Part shown: piece by piece, positions 1 to 11,266 of the stretch
Layout of the letters: every line of letters begins with the position of its first letter
How positions within the stretch are numbered: the first letter of the stretch is position 1
Position numbers and translations under genes: made by a program
The notes under the pieces: generated by a model
Told to the model about the DNA's origin: nothing
Database searches by the model: none
What the model saw: the letters and a program-made list of their open reading frames with translations, nothing else
From: Aspidapion aeneum
Taxonomy: Eukaryota > Arthropoda > Insecta > Coleoptera > Brentidae
Assembly (NCBI GenBank): GCA_963576565.1
Contig: OY755038.1
Location: forward strand, 175,179,287 to 175,243,286
Length of the DNA: 64,000 nucleotides
Direction: 5' to 3'

Positions 1-233
1 AAATGTAAATAAAATCCTACTTTGCAAACACCTAAATCAAAACGATTTAGAACACTAAATGTAAATTGTTCAGAATTTTGACATTTTACAGAAAATTCGT
101 TAAGAAAAATTATATTTATATCAATAAAAAAACTGTCAGATTCACCTAGTTTTACTTTAACCCTATCATGGTTTGGAAAAAAAGGATATGGAGAATGTGG
201 GTAACGAATTGGTAAACCAAAGCGGTTATTTCC

Positions 234-277
234 TTCAACAAACAGATCGATATCTGTATATCGATCTGTTTGTTGAA
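234..277. repeat. Perfect inverted repeat (20-bp arms, 4-nt loop)
   Basis: Arms at 234-253 and 258-277 are exact reverse complements, beginning TTCAACAAACAGATCG, around the loop CTGT. A single strand could fold into a very stable hairpin. It lies about 1.7 kb upstream of the DNA polymerase gene and 200 bp beyond the end of the small minus-strand ORF. It could be a terminal or origin hairpin of the polymerase element, a small MITE, or chance; the sequence alone does not decide. Confidence 0.9.
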
Positions 278-477
278 AAAGATAGCTTGCAAACCCGCCA
301 GCTATACAACACCTTTTCCCACTTTCATAATACACCATTTTCATTAAATTTTTTACTGTCTCTAAAATTTTATAGTCTTTGTAAGAAATGTTTTTGGGGG
401 CATCTACCATTAAGAAGAAAATATTTTTAATGTCAGCTATACTCACCTAAAAAGAAATAAAGAATACTTAAAAATAC

Positions 478-807
478 TTAAAAATACTGAGACAAAACAT
501 CGTCTATAATTATTGGTTCTGAGGGTGGTGGTGGTTGGAACTCCACCCTCTTTCGTTTATTTTTTACCTGTGCTGATGGTGGTGGTTGTGTTTTCGATGA
601 TGATGGTCCTTGTGTTGATGCTGTTGTCGGCGTTGGTGGTAGGTTGAATTTATATTTTTGTATCACTTGTAAATAAAGATTTAAATCATCTTCAGATTCA
701 AACGGCATCCTTGCCCTAATGTATCTAATAGGTAGTTCCCCAATTTTGCTTAATAACCTTTCGGAATTCGGGCTATAGTCCAAATTGGTTACTACCTTCT
801 CGCTCAT
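478..807 (-). CDS. Small proline-rich basic protein, unknown function (109 aa)
   Basis: This is a complete ATG-to-TAA frame, divergently oriented to the polymerase gene downstream. The N-terminal half looks globular, with charged and aliphatic residues. The second half is low complexity, rich in Pro, Ser and Thr, with a basic KNKRKR cluster that could be a nuclear localisation signal and a PPPPS stretch. I do not recognise a family. Its open frame next to a polymerase of a self-replicating DNA element suggests an accessory gene of that element, but this is inference from position only. A chance ORF is the alternative. Confidence 0.4.
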   Translation of the reverse strand: MSEKVVTNLDYSPNSERLLSKIGELPIRYIRARMPFESEDDLNLYLQVIQKYKFNLPPTPTTASTQGPSSSKTQPPPSAQVKNKRKRVEFQPPPPSEPIIIDDVLSQYF

Positions 808-2018
808 TATCTTGGACTTGCCGTGCTCTTTAAAAATTCAAAAACAAAAAGGAATTAGGGGTTTAAAGTGCAGGTACCATAAAAAATACTAACAATGTAA
901 GTTGAATTTTTTAATAATATATTTTTTGGGGTTGTGTAAATAATTGTATTTCAAATAAAATAAAATAAAAAATTACACTATTTTTAGGTACTCAAAACTA
1001 TTTTGCCATAAATAAAAAAACTTACCCAAACATTTGCTGAACGCAAACGTACACCTCTCTCAGAGAAAATTCTGGTTTCGACGACCAAAAAATAAAACAT
1101 GATGGGGTATTCATTTTTTTTTTTTTTAGTTTTTAAAAATATTGATTACTGACAAGTTTACACTGAAGTAAGAACTTTTGATGTTTTGTTTAGCCAAAGG
1201 CATTGGCTTTTATACCACTTTGATGATGTGATGCTAACATCATAAGTTCATCCTAATCAAAAACGTGGCCCACAACGTAATCAAAAACTGGTAATAGAAA
1301 AGTTCTTCAAAACAATAATTAACTTACCGTTAATTTAAGCGGTAACTTTAAGACACATAAAGAACAACGAAATCATTACTTTCTGTCAAGATTGTCAGTT
1401 TAACCCAATCAAATCGTTTCTTTAAAACACATTTAAGTTGTATGATATCTAGTTTTTTCATTGTGAATACCGTATATGCAAAAGTACTAAAAGTCTCTAA
1501 TATTATACCCTTTCAAATATTAATTTTTGTGCCACCACTGTATGTTTTTCTTCTCTGCCACTGGAAAGATAAACATTTTTACAAAATTTTCTAAACATTA
1601 TGTTTTAGTTTAATTGAAAAAAAAATGACGATTTTTATAGACTCATGGCGCGGGTTACATTGTATCACATCATACGTCATTCATGTTTTTCTTGTGGAAT
1701 TTTCCATTCTTTAATTATACGGGTGAATATAAAAAAGTTTAGCAACTAAATTGTGAACGTTTAAAATTAAACTCAAATGTCTTTTTGACACTTTTGACAG
1801 CAATGCATTATAGATCAAATGCAGTTCAGTTGTTAATTTGTTCAGTATTTTGAGATCCAACTGATTTCGTATATTTTTTACTTTAAAAATTTCCCTCGTA
1901 TTCAAGAAGAACTTTCTTATCAAACCAATATTTAATTATATTTTGACAACGTATGAATTCATTCTGACAAAGAACGTTGTTCATAACATATCTTGCACAG
2001 TTGAATATTATAGAAAAA
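808..2018. other. AT-rich gap between small ORF and polymerase
   Basis: No convincing coding frame is visible. The stretch is AT-rich with homopolymer runs. If the two flanking ORFs belong to one element, this is the region that would hold divergent promoters; I see no specific motif that proves it. Confidence 0.5.
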
Positions 2019-5000
2019 ATGAGTTCCCAAAGTTTTGATGTGTTGGTGTCTGTGTCTGTAAAAAAGGTTGAACAGGTGAGTAGACTGGTGAAAACAAAAG
2101 AGGAATTTAATTATTGGATAGTTTTTCTTCTAAATTTAATTTCAACCGTAAAAAGTTGTGTAAAAAATAAACTTGATTGTGTACAAAACTTTTCTAAATT
2201 AGAATCGAATTTGGCACTTTTAAAACATTATTTAATATTACTAAAAAATAAAAAAAGAATTCATTTTGGCAAAACTAATAGGGTGAGGTCGGTCAAAAAA
2301 AATTTGGTTTGGGAAGATGTTGAAACGTGCTTTTGTGGTAGAATTAGAACAGGTATTATCACTAATATTACCATTAAAGACCCCAAGATTTTCTTTAAAA
2401 AGGCATTCAAGAGTTTTTCAAGTCAAATTAAAAAGTCACTTAAACATTCAATTTTAAAAGTTAATGTCATTTTTTCGGGGAATTTTATTAAATTACATGA
2501 AGGTACTACGCAAACTGATGTGAAGGCTTTTTCTACGAGAAACAGTATAATAGACCAAACAACAAATTTAAAAAAATGGTATGAGGAAAACGTTTCTCAA
2601 AAAATATTAATTAAGATGGAGGACTTTCAAGAGCGAGATTCTGGTTGGGCGCTGTATGAAATTCTTCATCTTAAGGTTAATATTAATAAACACAACCCCA
2701 TCAACTGTGGTGATATAACTTATGTTGAGTCACCACAGTGGATTAAAAACACCAAGGGGGTGATGAATATTCAAACTAAAGATAATTATTGTTTTCTTTG
2801 GTCTATTGTGGCTGCTTTATACCCTGCTGCTCATAGTGGGCAGAGAACTTCCTCGTACCTTCATTTTAGTCAGGTGGGGTTGAATTATGAAGATTTGGAA
2901 TTCCCTATGCGACTAAAAGACATTTCAAAATTTGAGAAACTTAATAATTTATCAATAAATGTTTTTGGAGTTGAAAAGGATGAAATCCTACCTATCTGCT
3001 TAAGCAAATCAGATTTTTCCAAACGAATTAATTTATTAATTTTATCGTGTGGTGATGATGATGTAGTTGATAGTGAAAATGAGATAGATGTAGATTCTGA
3101 AGATTTTGAAATTCTCCAACCAAATAAAAGGATCTATCACTTTGCCCTATGGGTATGTGATAGATGTTTAAATTGGTTTGTTTCTGAGGCAGTGCTGCAA
3201 AAGCATTATTTAGATTGTAAAAATTTAAATTTTACCAAACTAACTCTACCAAAGAAAAATGACGACATTTTGAAATTTACTGAATTTAAAAATAAAGAGC
3301 AGGTACCTTTTACAATTTTTGCTGATTTAGAATGTTTGTTGGAAAAAATTGACAACAATAACAAAAGTGCATCATTGCCATCGAATACACAAAAAATTCA
3401 ACACCATATTCCATTTGCGATTGGGTATTATGTGAAATGTTCATATAATAACTCGCTCTCCTATTATCATCAAATTGTAGGAAATGATTGCATTTTACGT
3501 TTTACTCATGAGCTGAAAAGAATAGCAGAAAAGTTGAGTAACATTTTTTCAAATATTGTTCCTTTAAAACCGCTAAACACTATGGAAAAGTTTGATTTTA
3601 ATAATGCAACCCAATGTCATTTCTGTGAGAAAGCTTTTCAAGAGGGAGACAGAAAACATTTAGATCATTGTCACTTGACGGTAAAATATAGGGGAGCAGC
3701 TCATCCGGGTTGTAATTTAAATTTTAATGATTTACACAGTGTTCCTGTAGTATTCCACAACCTTTCTGGTTATGATAGTCATTTCCTTATAAAATCTTTA
3801 GCAAAGGATGTAGAGGGTAGAATTCAACTTCTCCCTGTAAACAAGGAAAAATATATTTCGTTTACTAAATACATTGAAGGCACCAAAGTAAATTTTCGTT
3901 TTATTGATTCTTTTCGGTTTATGCCTTCCGCGTTAGACAAACTAGCTTCATATTTAGACGATTCCAAAAAGACAATTTTAAAAAGTTTTTATAAGGAAGA
4001 GGAAAAATTTAAATTAGTTACTCGTAAGGGTGTCCTGCCCTATGAGTATCTCGATTCTTGGGAAAAGCTACATGAAACTGTTCTTCCTCCTAAAGACGCA
4101 TTTTATAGTACTTTGGAAGGAAAAGATGTTTCAAATGATGAATACAAAAGGGCACAAACAATTTGGAACACCTTTAATATTAATTCGCTTTTGGAATATG
4201 CGCTTTTTTACATGAAAATTGATGTAATTTTGTTATCTGAAATAATGAGCTCGTTCCGTGACATCTGTCTCTCCACCTATAAACTTGATCCGCTTAAACA
4301 GTGTAAAATAGAGCTACAACTTTTGACTGATGTTGATATAATCATGTTTATAGAAAGAGGTATAAGAGGTGGAGTTTCACAGTGTTCAAACAGATATGCC
4401 AAAGCCAACAATAGGTACATGGGAGAGTCATACAACCCCAATAAAGAAACATCATATTTAATGTACTATGACGTCAACTCACTTTATGGCACAGCTATGA
4501 CTTTACCATTGCCCTATGGTGGTTTTGAATGGGTTCATAACAATTCATTCACTGAGGAGGATATATGTAATATTTCAGATGATAGTCCCATAGGGTACAT
4601 TTTTGAAGCAGACATTTCATACCCTGCTAACCTATTTGAAATACATAAAGACCTTCTGCCCTGAACATCGAGTGCCACCCAACTCAAAAAGTAAGCTACC
4701 CAAACTGATGACGACACTTTACAATAAAGAGCGATATATCATCCATTATCGTAACTTGAAACAGGTCCTTGGTTTGGGTTTAAAAATTAGAAAAATTCAT
4801 AGAGTCCTTAAATTTAAACAGTCTCAATGGTTGAAACCTTATATTGAATTAAACATCCATATGCGTCAGCAAAGTAAAAATGAATTTGAGAAAAACTTTT
4901 ATAAATTGATGATTAATTCAGTATTTGGCAAGACCATGGAAAATGTTAGAAAATATAAGGACGTTAAGTTGGTAACTCGATGGTCGGGTCGTTTTGGTGC

Positions 5001-5763
5001 ACAATTCTATATTTCAAAACCTACTTTTCATAGTTTAACCATATTTGATAAAGATTTGGTTATTATTGAAATGTCTAGAAACAACATTATTTTCAATAAG
5101 CCCATATATGTAGGATTTACAATTTTGGACTTGTCAAAAACTTTTCTTTATGAATTTCACTATAACTATATTAAAACGAACTTTGGAGATAAAGCCCTTT
5201 TGCTATATACGGATACAGACAGTTTAATTTATAACCTACATGTTGATATATACAAACATATGAAAACTAACATTGACAAATTTGACACATCTGACTACCC
5301 ACCAGACAATATTTTTAACATGCCATTAAAAAATAAAAAAGTTTTGGGACTCATGAAAGATGAAAATAATGGTGCCACAATGACAGAGTTTGTAGGATTA
5401 TGGTCTAAAATGTATAGTGTGAAGATTTTGGAAAATAAGAGCGATTTGCAAAATCTTCAAACTAAACTTGAGCAGAAAGGCCTTTCATTAACAGAGGTTC
5501 AGGAACAATGTTTAAATTTAAATATTAGTAAAAGAGCAAACGGTGTAAAAAAGGCTTCACTTAGAAAAATTACATTTAATGACTATCTTGAGTGCCTTTT
5601 TAAAAATAAAATCACAGAGATCTCTCAAACCATGATCCGATCTCACAAACACGAAGTGTACACAATCAAACAAAAAAAGATTGCTTTAAGTCCTTTTGAC
5701 GATAAACGTCAACTATTACCCCACTCCACCAACACAGCACCATGGGGCTATCCAATAACTTAA
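2019..5763 (+). pseudogene. Protein-primed family B DNA polymerase (Polinton/Maverick type), one frameshift
   Basis: Replicative DNA polymerase of a large self-synthesising DNA transposon. The ATG at 2019 is chosen because the longer frame starts at a TTG (1977). Visible in order: a conserved region containing NIQTKDNYCFLWS; exonuclease motif I (DLE, Asp at 3324); an endonuclease VII/HNH-like zinc segment (CHFC, DHCH, CNLN, 3615-3725); Exo II (HNLSGYDSHF, 3756); Exo III (YMKID, about 4208); polymerase motif A (DVNSLYG, 4470); motif B ([11 protein letters not shown], about 4905); and motif C (YTDTDS, 5206-5223). All catalytic aspartates appear present. The frame switches once between about 4640 and 4664, so the reading is split into about 882 and 375 residues; an assembly error is possible. 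The total size fits the family. No capsid, integrase or packaging ATPase gene is seen nearby, so the element is partial, or is a polymerase-only relative such as the bidnavirus-related forms. Confidence 0.9.
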
Positions 5764-5850
5764 ATAAATCTTAAATTTAAACTAGTCTACAGAATCCTCT
5801 CAACTTGTTCAGACATCGGACACTGTGTGTCTAGGAACTCATTAAACTAG

Positions 5851-5950
5851 GTAAGTAAACAACCTAAAAAAAATTAACACCTAGAAGAAAAAAAATGATA
5901 AATAAAAAAATCTGTAAAAAATTATACTTACCTTTTAATTGTTATTTCAG
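5851..5950 (+). other. Candidate intron downstream of the polymerase
   Basis: A consensus donor (GTAAGT at 5851) and acceptor (TTATTTCAG ending at 5950) bound a 100-bp AT-rich stretch. It lies between the polymerase stop and the ATG at 5975 of the Cys-rich ORF, so it would be a 5'-UTR intron of that ORF. Splicing is inferred only. Confidence 0.4.
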
Positions 5951-5974
5951 TCTAACCGAGATACCACCACACCA

Positions 5975-6364
5975 ATGAACAAGAAATCATCACATCAAAA
6001 AACAAAAAAAGACAACCTAGAAATTTATCAAGCTACAAATAAAACATCACCACAAGGATGGCAGAAGAAAAATAACATGAAAAAGACTGCAGAATGTGTG
6101 ACAACCAAGCAACTTGGGTTTCTGGACCAGATGGATAGTAGTAGTAGTAGTAAAAATGTATGTGTTTACTGTAAAAGAAACGTTTGTTTCTCTCAAAACT
6201 ATTAACATTGCAATATTGGCACTAGGCTTTGTTCTAGTTGTAAGCAAATGTTTTGTTTTTGCAAGAAATCAATTGAACATCATAAGAACATAGAAAAATA
6301 TTACACAGTAAGAAGTGAACAAGACCTATTTTGCTATGAGCAAATATCTCCTTCTCCTCGTTAA
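5975..6364 (+). pseudogene. Cys-rich zinc-finger-like small protein, interrupted by a stop
   Basis: A frame from ATG 5975 runs through Lys-rich sequence and a Ser run to CVYCKRNVC, then a TAA at 6203-6205. The same frame continues open to about 6364 with CSSCKQMFCFC and then HH. The Cys/His spacing across the stop looks like one zinc-binding module, somewhat like the C-terminal cross-brace of piggyBac transposases, but no transposase core is present. It follows the polymerase by about 200 bp and may be an accessory gene of that element. The function is unknown. Confidence 0.35.
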
Positions 6365-7227
6365 TATGTGTTTAAAATTAAATAAATTAAAAATAAAATA
6401 TTTGAAGTATATTTTCTTATTTTTTTAGATCCAAAAGACATGTATCCTGTGTCGTGCACAAGTACCAAACAACTTTCGGATATGCAAATTTTGTTTATTG
6501 GAATCTGCAATCAAATACCCAGAAACAAGAAAATTGGCATGCAGAATTTTTCAACAGAAATATAATTATAATATCAAGTTTGACTAAGTTTTATATTTTT
6601 TTAAATAAAAAGACTTACCAAATATTATTTAATAAATCACTTTTTGTTTTTCTTTGATACCCTATTTTCTTTTTGACTCATTTTATATAAAATTTATTTT
6701 GAAAAAAAAATGTGTCATATCAATCAAAAATGCTTACTATAAAAACTATAAACATCTCCCAGTGTACAAAATTATTACAAAAGTTGCATCATATTTTTGC
6801 TAATTAGATAAAATAAGAACATGTGTGGGGTCACTAAGGTTATCCGATAAGATACTCGTGCAGTCATTTTTTAAAATTATTTTATTTTTTAACACACAGA
6901 GAAAATAACAGGCTATCCCGATTAATTTTAACAAATATTTTTAGAAATTATTTTATTTTTTAACCAACAATTACCTAAGGCCTTTTTCACATTAAGACTT
7001 ACCTAGACCAGGCTAAGCTAGTGAAGTAGCTATCTTACGAAAAAAAAACATCCCACTTTACCTACTCTCTCATTGGCACCTAACTCATTGACCAATAGGG
7101 CCTTTCAACAGCCTCTGGTTGTTACGTCATTGCTCACAACTTCTTACACACTTCTTTTAGTCCCAAGGTCATACCAAGTTCACTTCTTCAGCAACAGACA
7201 GACAGACATACAGACAGACAGAACTGG
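6365..7227. other. Non-coding gap with CAGA microsatellite
   Basis: No gene is recognised. It is AT-rich, with a short imperfect (CAGA)n run at about 7193-7222 that abuts the 5' truncation point of the LINE. Confidence 0.5.
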
Positions 7228-8112
7228 ATGGCATGTTACCATTTGCTCCAGAACCCACACTACTATACAGACGGATCAAGGCTGACAGACCGGAATTCGA
7301 CCGGTGCAGGAGTGTACGTGGAAAGCAAGAGCATTGGAAAAAGCTACCCGCTGGGATCCAATGCAACAGTCTTCCAGGCAGAGGTTTACGCTATACTGGC
7401 GTTAACATGGGAGGAAGAAATTAGGAACGAAACAGGAAAACGCCTCTGCATCTGTTCAGACAGTCAAGCTGCGCTGAAAGCACTGTGTAAACCAACCATG
7501 TCCGCAGGTTTGGTGCAGGAGTGTGCGGATGCACTTCAGGAATTGGCCGGCGTAAGAGAGGTAGAGCTCGTATGGGTCCCAGGTCACGTGGGAGTCCCCG
7601 GAAACGAGAAAGCGGACAGACTCGCCAGGGGAGGATCCCAGCAGAAATGCGTCGGACCAGAACCGTTCCTGGGGCTCACAAGAGGGCAAATGAAGTCGGC
7701 CCTAACAGAGTGGACCCAGAAAGAGATACAAAGGGAGTGGACCAACACAGGAAACGCCAGACAGGCGAAGGAGTATGTGACAGGCTACAGCAAATCCCGT
7801 AGGGACTGGCTGCTCCGTAGAACACGAAGAGAGGTGGGAGCCATAGTGGGAGTCCTGACCGGACACTGCGCCCTACAAGGACACCTGGCAAAGAAGAGAG
7901 TGAAGGAGGAAGCGACGTGCGAGCGATGTTGGGCCGAGGACGAGACCTCGGCGCATTTTCTCTCATCATGTGAAGCATACAAGGAGGCAAGAAGAGAGGT
8001 ATTCGAAGAGCAGGCCTTTGAGACGGAGGACCTTCTGAATCTGAGGTGGCCCGATATTCTGGCCTTTGTACAGAAGACGGGCAGATTCCTTAGCGAGGCA
8101 GGAACGCAGTAG
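7228..8112 (+). pseudogene. Non-LTR retrotransposon, C-terminal RNase H part of ORF2 (5' truncated)
   Basis: The 294-residue frame is the end of a LINE ORF2. RNase H residues are visible: TDGS (7267-7278), AEVYA with the Glu near 7380, CSDSQAAL near 7456, and HVGVPGNEKADRLARG near 7585-7630. After it comes a Cys/His motif (CERCWAEDETSAHFLSSC), typical of the tail of I/R1/LOA-type LINEs. Endonuclease and reverse transcriptase are absent, so this is a dead-on-arrival 5'-truncated insertion. Its GC content is clearly higher than the flanks. Nested domesticated use is possible but nothing supports it. The ATG at 7228 is not necessarily a used start. Confidence 0.88.
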
Positions 8113-8217
8113 GGGGGATGCCCGGGGGTTGGCGAAAAGGGCGCTTCATGTGCCTAGTCGCCAGGCCTAGAGCCTACCCCACACTAATACTACTACTACT
8201 ACACTACTGTACTACTG
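8113..8217 (+). mobile_element. 3' UTR and tail of the RNase H LINE
   Basis: GC-rich sequence after the TAG stop ends in an imperfect ACTACT/TACTAC repeat (about 8185-8215), a common kind of LINE 3' terminus. It joins directly to the truncated MITE of the left inverted arm at about 8218. Confidence 0.55.
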
Positions 8218-8888
8218 TCGTGTACTAGAACAAGAGCAATAAATTGAAATAAAAATTATTGTGAAAAAAATTAATCGGTTAATTTTTTAAGTGTAAACCT
8301 CTTTAGGCGCGTTTAGCAGTTTTTGTGGTTAGTGAATTAAACTGAGCCGTCAGGCTCGGCTATGTAACGCTCATTCGGGTGAAGCCGGCTCGAGTCGACT
8401 AACTGTGAGATTTGTTGGGTGATCCGTGCATTCAGCGAGCGATATAATGATGCAGATGAAGGCCAGTATTATTAATTGAACCTTGTTGAAGTTTATACTT
8501 CTACCGTGTGGTCTTAAACACACACAATTTTTTTTAGGAAAAAACTATTTTTTTTTTGTATATACGTATGCCATATTAAACTCAATGTTTTTTTTTATAT
8601 TTTTTGAAAATAAAAACAAGTCTCCAGCGAGACATAACAATTTTTTATACATTTTTGGTGGTTATTTTGACAACCTGTATCTCCTCAACTTGTAGTTTAA
8701 TAAAAAAAGAATACCACATTTTTGAATCACAATTAGCTTTTAAAACCCTTTTTCCCTCCACTTCTACAACTTAAAAAAGCCTATATCTTAAAAACAGATG
8801 TGTTTACCCCCATGTTATATAAACTTTTTTCTCGGAAATAACCTCCTCTATCCCCTGGCACTATGGCCCCTAAGTTATGGGACACCTG
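8218..8888 (-). mobile_element. Truncated MITE with CAGGGTGTCCC-type terminus
   Basis: Ends on the minus strand in CAGGTGTCCCATAACTTAGG (reverse complement of 8869-8888) and is missing its other end, where the LINE tail now lies. The complete relative is at 19272-20194 and another truncated one at 23243-23790. No coding capacity. Confidence 0.7.
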
Positions 8889-9779
8889 TATATGGTAAGC
8901 TTGCAGCTGCTCAACGAATATCCAAGAAGTAGAAACCAAACTTTTTTAAATGTTGATGCAAAATAAACTGAATCGACAATAGTATATGTCCCATATAACA
9001 AGTAGCTGGGAGTTTATATTCAATGTGGGAATTACCTTTATTATCATTATTATTATTATATATCGTTCAGATTCATCGAAGAATATACCATTTTTGATAT
9101 ATTCAAATCTTACCAATACTATTACAAAATGGCTAGTTCAATATTCTAAGCCAATACTAAAACGGGTCATGTGACCTTGATCAGCTAATTACCTTACACC
9201 GAAATTTTTTTTACCGAATTTACCTAGTGTTCTGCATTCATTAGAATCACGTGATTTTAATTCTGGTGAATAAGTGATGCCCCCTAGTAGCAACATTATG
9301 AAGTATACTTTTTCGCTCCGATATCGACTTTACTTCGCTTTTAAAAATCCTAATAGATCTTGCTTAGAAAATGAAAAAATATATATTTATCTTGTTTATA
9401 TAAAAGATTTTGTCAAAATTGTCAAACGTATCATGTTAGATTTTTTGTTTTTGTTTGTATTTACCTAAAACATAGGAAAAACGAGAAATTATTGTTACAG
9501 TTCGCTGTAGTTTATACAAGGTGACGCAAGATCATAGATTTTCCAAACTTTGTTTTGAAGTGTTGTTGGGATTTAGCCATAAATATTTTTTTATCTTTTG
9601 AATAAGATAAATTAGCAAAAAACTGCCAAGATACAGTTGCGAAAAATGCTTTAAAAATGCACCCCTCAAAGTTTCGACGCGTGCCGCTTTCTCGTTTTCT
9701 AGTTCTAGATTTGGCCAAAAAATGGGATATCAGTGTTGTCAGATGGTAAGTTTTCAGGCAACGTTTGCCCCCTTAAATT
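8218..9779 (+). repeat. Left arm of large inverted duplication (about 1.56 kb)
   Basis: This is the reverse complement of about 18304-20008. For example, ACTGAGCCGTCAGGCTCGGC at 8341 recurs inverted near 19892, and the roughly 135 bases after it match without visible difference. Both arms contain the same MITE at the same internal position (here 8218-8888), so the whole block was duplicated as a unit. The right arm has three extra segments of about 75, 38 and 22 bp. No protein is recognised inside. Confidence 0.9.
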
Positions 9780-11075
9780 CGACAAAAATATTTGCGGCGC
9801 AAATATATGCGCTGTGCTCGTGTATTTACTGCGATCCATTTTCGTGCGTAGTTAGTTTACTGATGTGGTGATGTTTGCATTTAGCAATAATTTTTGTCAT
9901 TGTCTCTCTAATTATTATTATACCGTAGGTAATTCAGTATTATATAAACCCCATACCATAATCTTTGAGACAACTTTTGACAACTTTTTTTCGTTGGCCT
10001 GTTATTTATTATCGCAGGGCTATCAAAATGGACGGGCCACGATCCTCCACTTTGTTGACGTCACATCCGGGGCTGATTTTTTTTTGATGGTCACGTTACG
10101 ACACAGCTGATAGTCTTTAAAATTTTGAAGTTGGAATGACGGTTCATGGATATTTGATTTTTTGTTAAATAAAGCCGTTTTTGAGATTGTTTTTACTTTA
10201 TTCTGGCAGAACAATTTTTTTTAAATGTATAGTAAGCCCTAATTTTTCATAGCCGCTTCATTAGCTCACACAAAAATTAAGTTTAAAGCAGAAGCGAATG
10301 TGACAATCACATGTGACAAAGTCAAATACATGTCAAATATAACAGTTGGCATGTGGTACATGGCGGGTAATTTGAATTCAAAATAAGGAATGCTAAATCT
10401 TGAAGATTTTAACCTTTTAATCATGTTGCTTCCTTACAAACCTTTGGTGGAATATCGGGATGGTGTCTGAGAATATTTCACTGAAATTTTGCGGAAATCT
10501 GTAGTGCCATTTTCAATGTAAAATTCAGCCCCGGGAGAACAGCTGATTTTTTCAGGGTCGTGGCCTCTATTTTTGTGTTGGCCTTAATTATGGTAAACAG
10601 TTGCTAACTGTCAAAAAGTTATCTCAAAAATTATGATATGTCCTTTAAACTGCACACTTTTTTTAACAATCAGTTGGAAGGACATGATGGCACCCAAACA
10701 ATAACTATATACACACTATGTGACACAAATATTTCAAAACTTACTTTTAAAAAAAATTCAAGTCCACATTAACAAGCACTCGACGGTCGTTCGGCGCAAA
10801 TCTCTTTGATGTTGGCAGAAAAACCGACAGACCGGTGGATAGCGTGCGTTGTATCTGGCGCACAAATTTGCGTGTTTTTTGAGCGGCGCGCAGTCCACAT
10901 CTATAAATATTTTGACGAATATGAACAAATTTGCGTCAAATACAACACACAAATTTATTGATCTGGACGCGGCTTAATATACTGGGTTATATTTACTAGA
11001 TAGTTTTTAAATTATTACCTGTGTCGAACACAGTAGGTACGTGGTGCACAACGGGCCCAGACAGACGTGCCTAAA
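9780..11075. other. Interior of inverted duplication, non-coding, with a candidate fold-back
   Basis: No gene is visible. Segments at about 10030-10095 and 10505-10570 are imperfect inverted copies sharing GGCCACGA and CCGGGGCTGA, which suggests a MITE of about 540 bp. A GC-richer patch at 10760-10960 has no recognised identity. Confidence 0.4.
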
Positions 11076-11078
11076 TAC

Positions 11079-11266
11079 CAGGTTAAGCTACGTTTGCATT
11101 CGGAGAGTTTACTGGCAGCCACTAAACTTGCCATGTGTAAACTACAAGAAAGTGCACTTGCTACTCTCCCGCAAGTACTTTCCAAGAGTTGACGGGCCGG
11201 CTAGTTTAGTGGTTGCCAGTACTTTCCGCCAGTAAACTCGTTAAATGTAAACTAGTATAGCCTTAA
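11079..11266. mobile_element. Candidate short MITE
   Basis: The two ends share an imperfect inverted repeat: AGGTTAAGCTACGTTTGCAT on the left and the reverse complement of TGTAAACTAGTATAGCCT on the right, each followed by GAGTTTACTGGC and then CCACTAAAC. The length is under 200 bp with no ORF. The superfamily cannot be assigned. Confidence 0.5.

Noticed and set aside
173..430. 85-residue plus-strand frame
   Set aside because: Begins at TTG and much of it reads through the palindrome; no family features.
1977..2018. Upstream extension of the polymerase frame
   Set aside because: The extension starts at TTG; the first ATG is at 2019.
7676..7990. Minus-strand frames opposite the RNase H LINE
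   Set aside because: Shadow frames in GC-rich antisense of a clear RNase H coding region.
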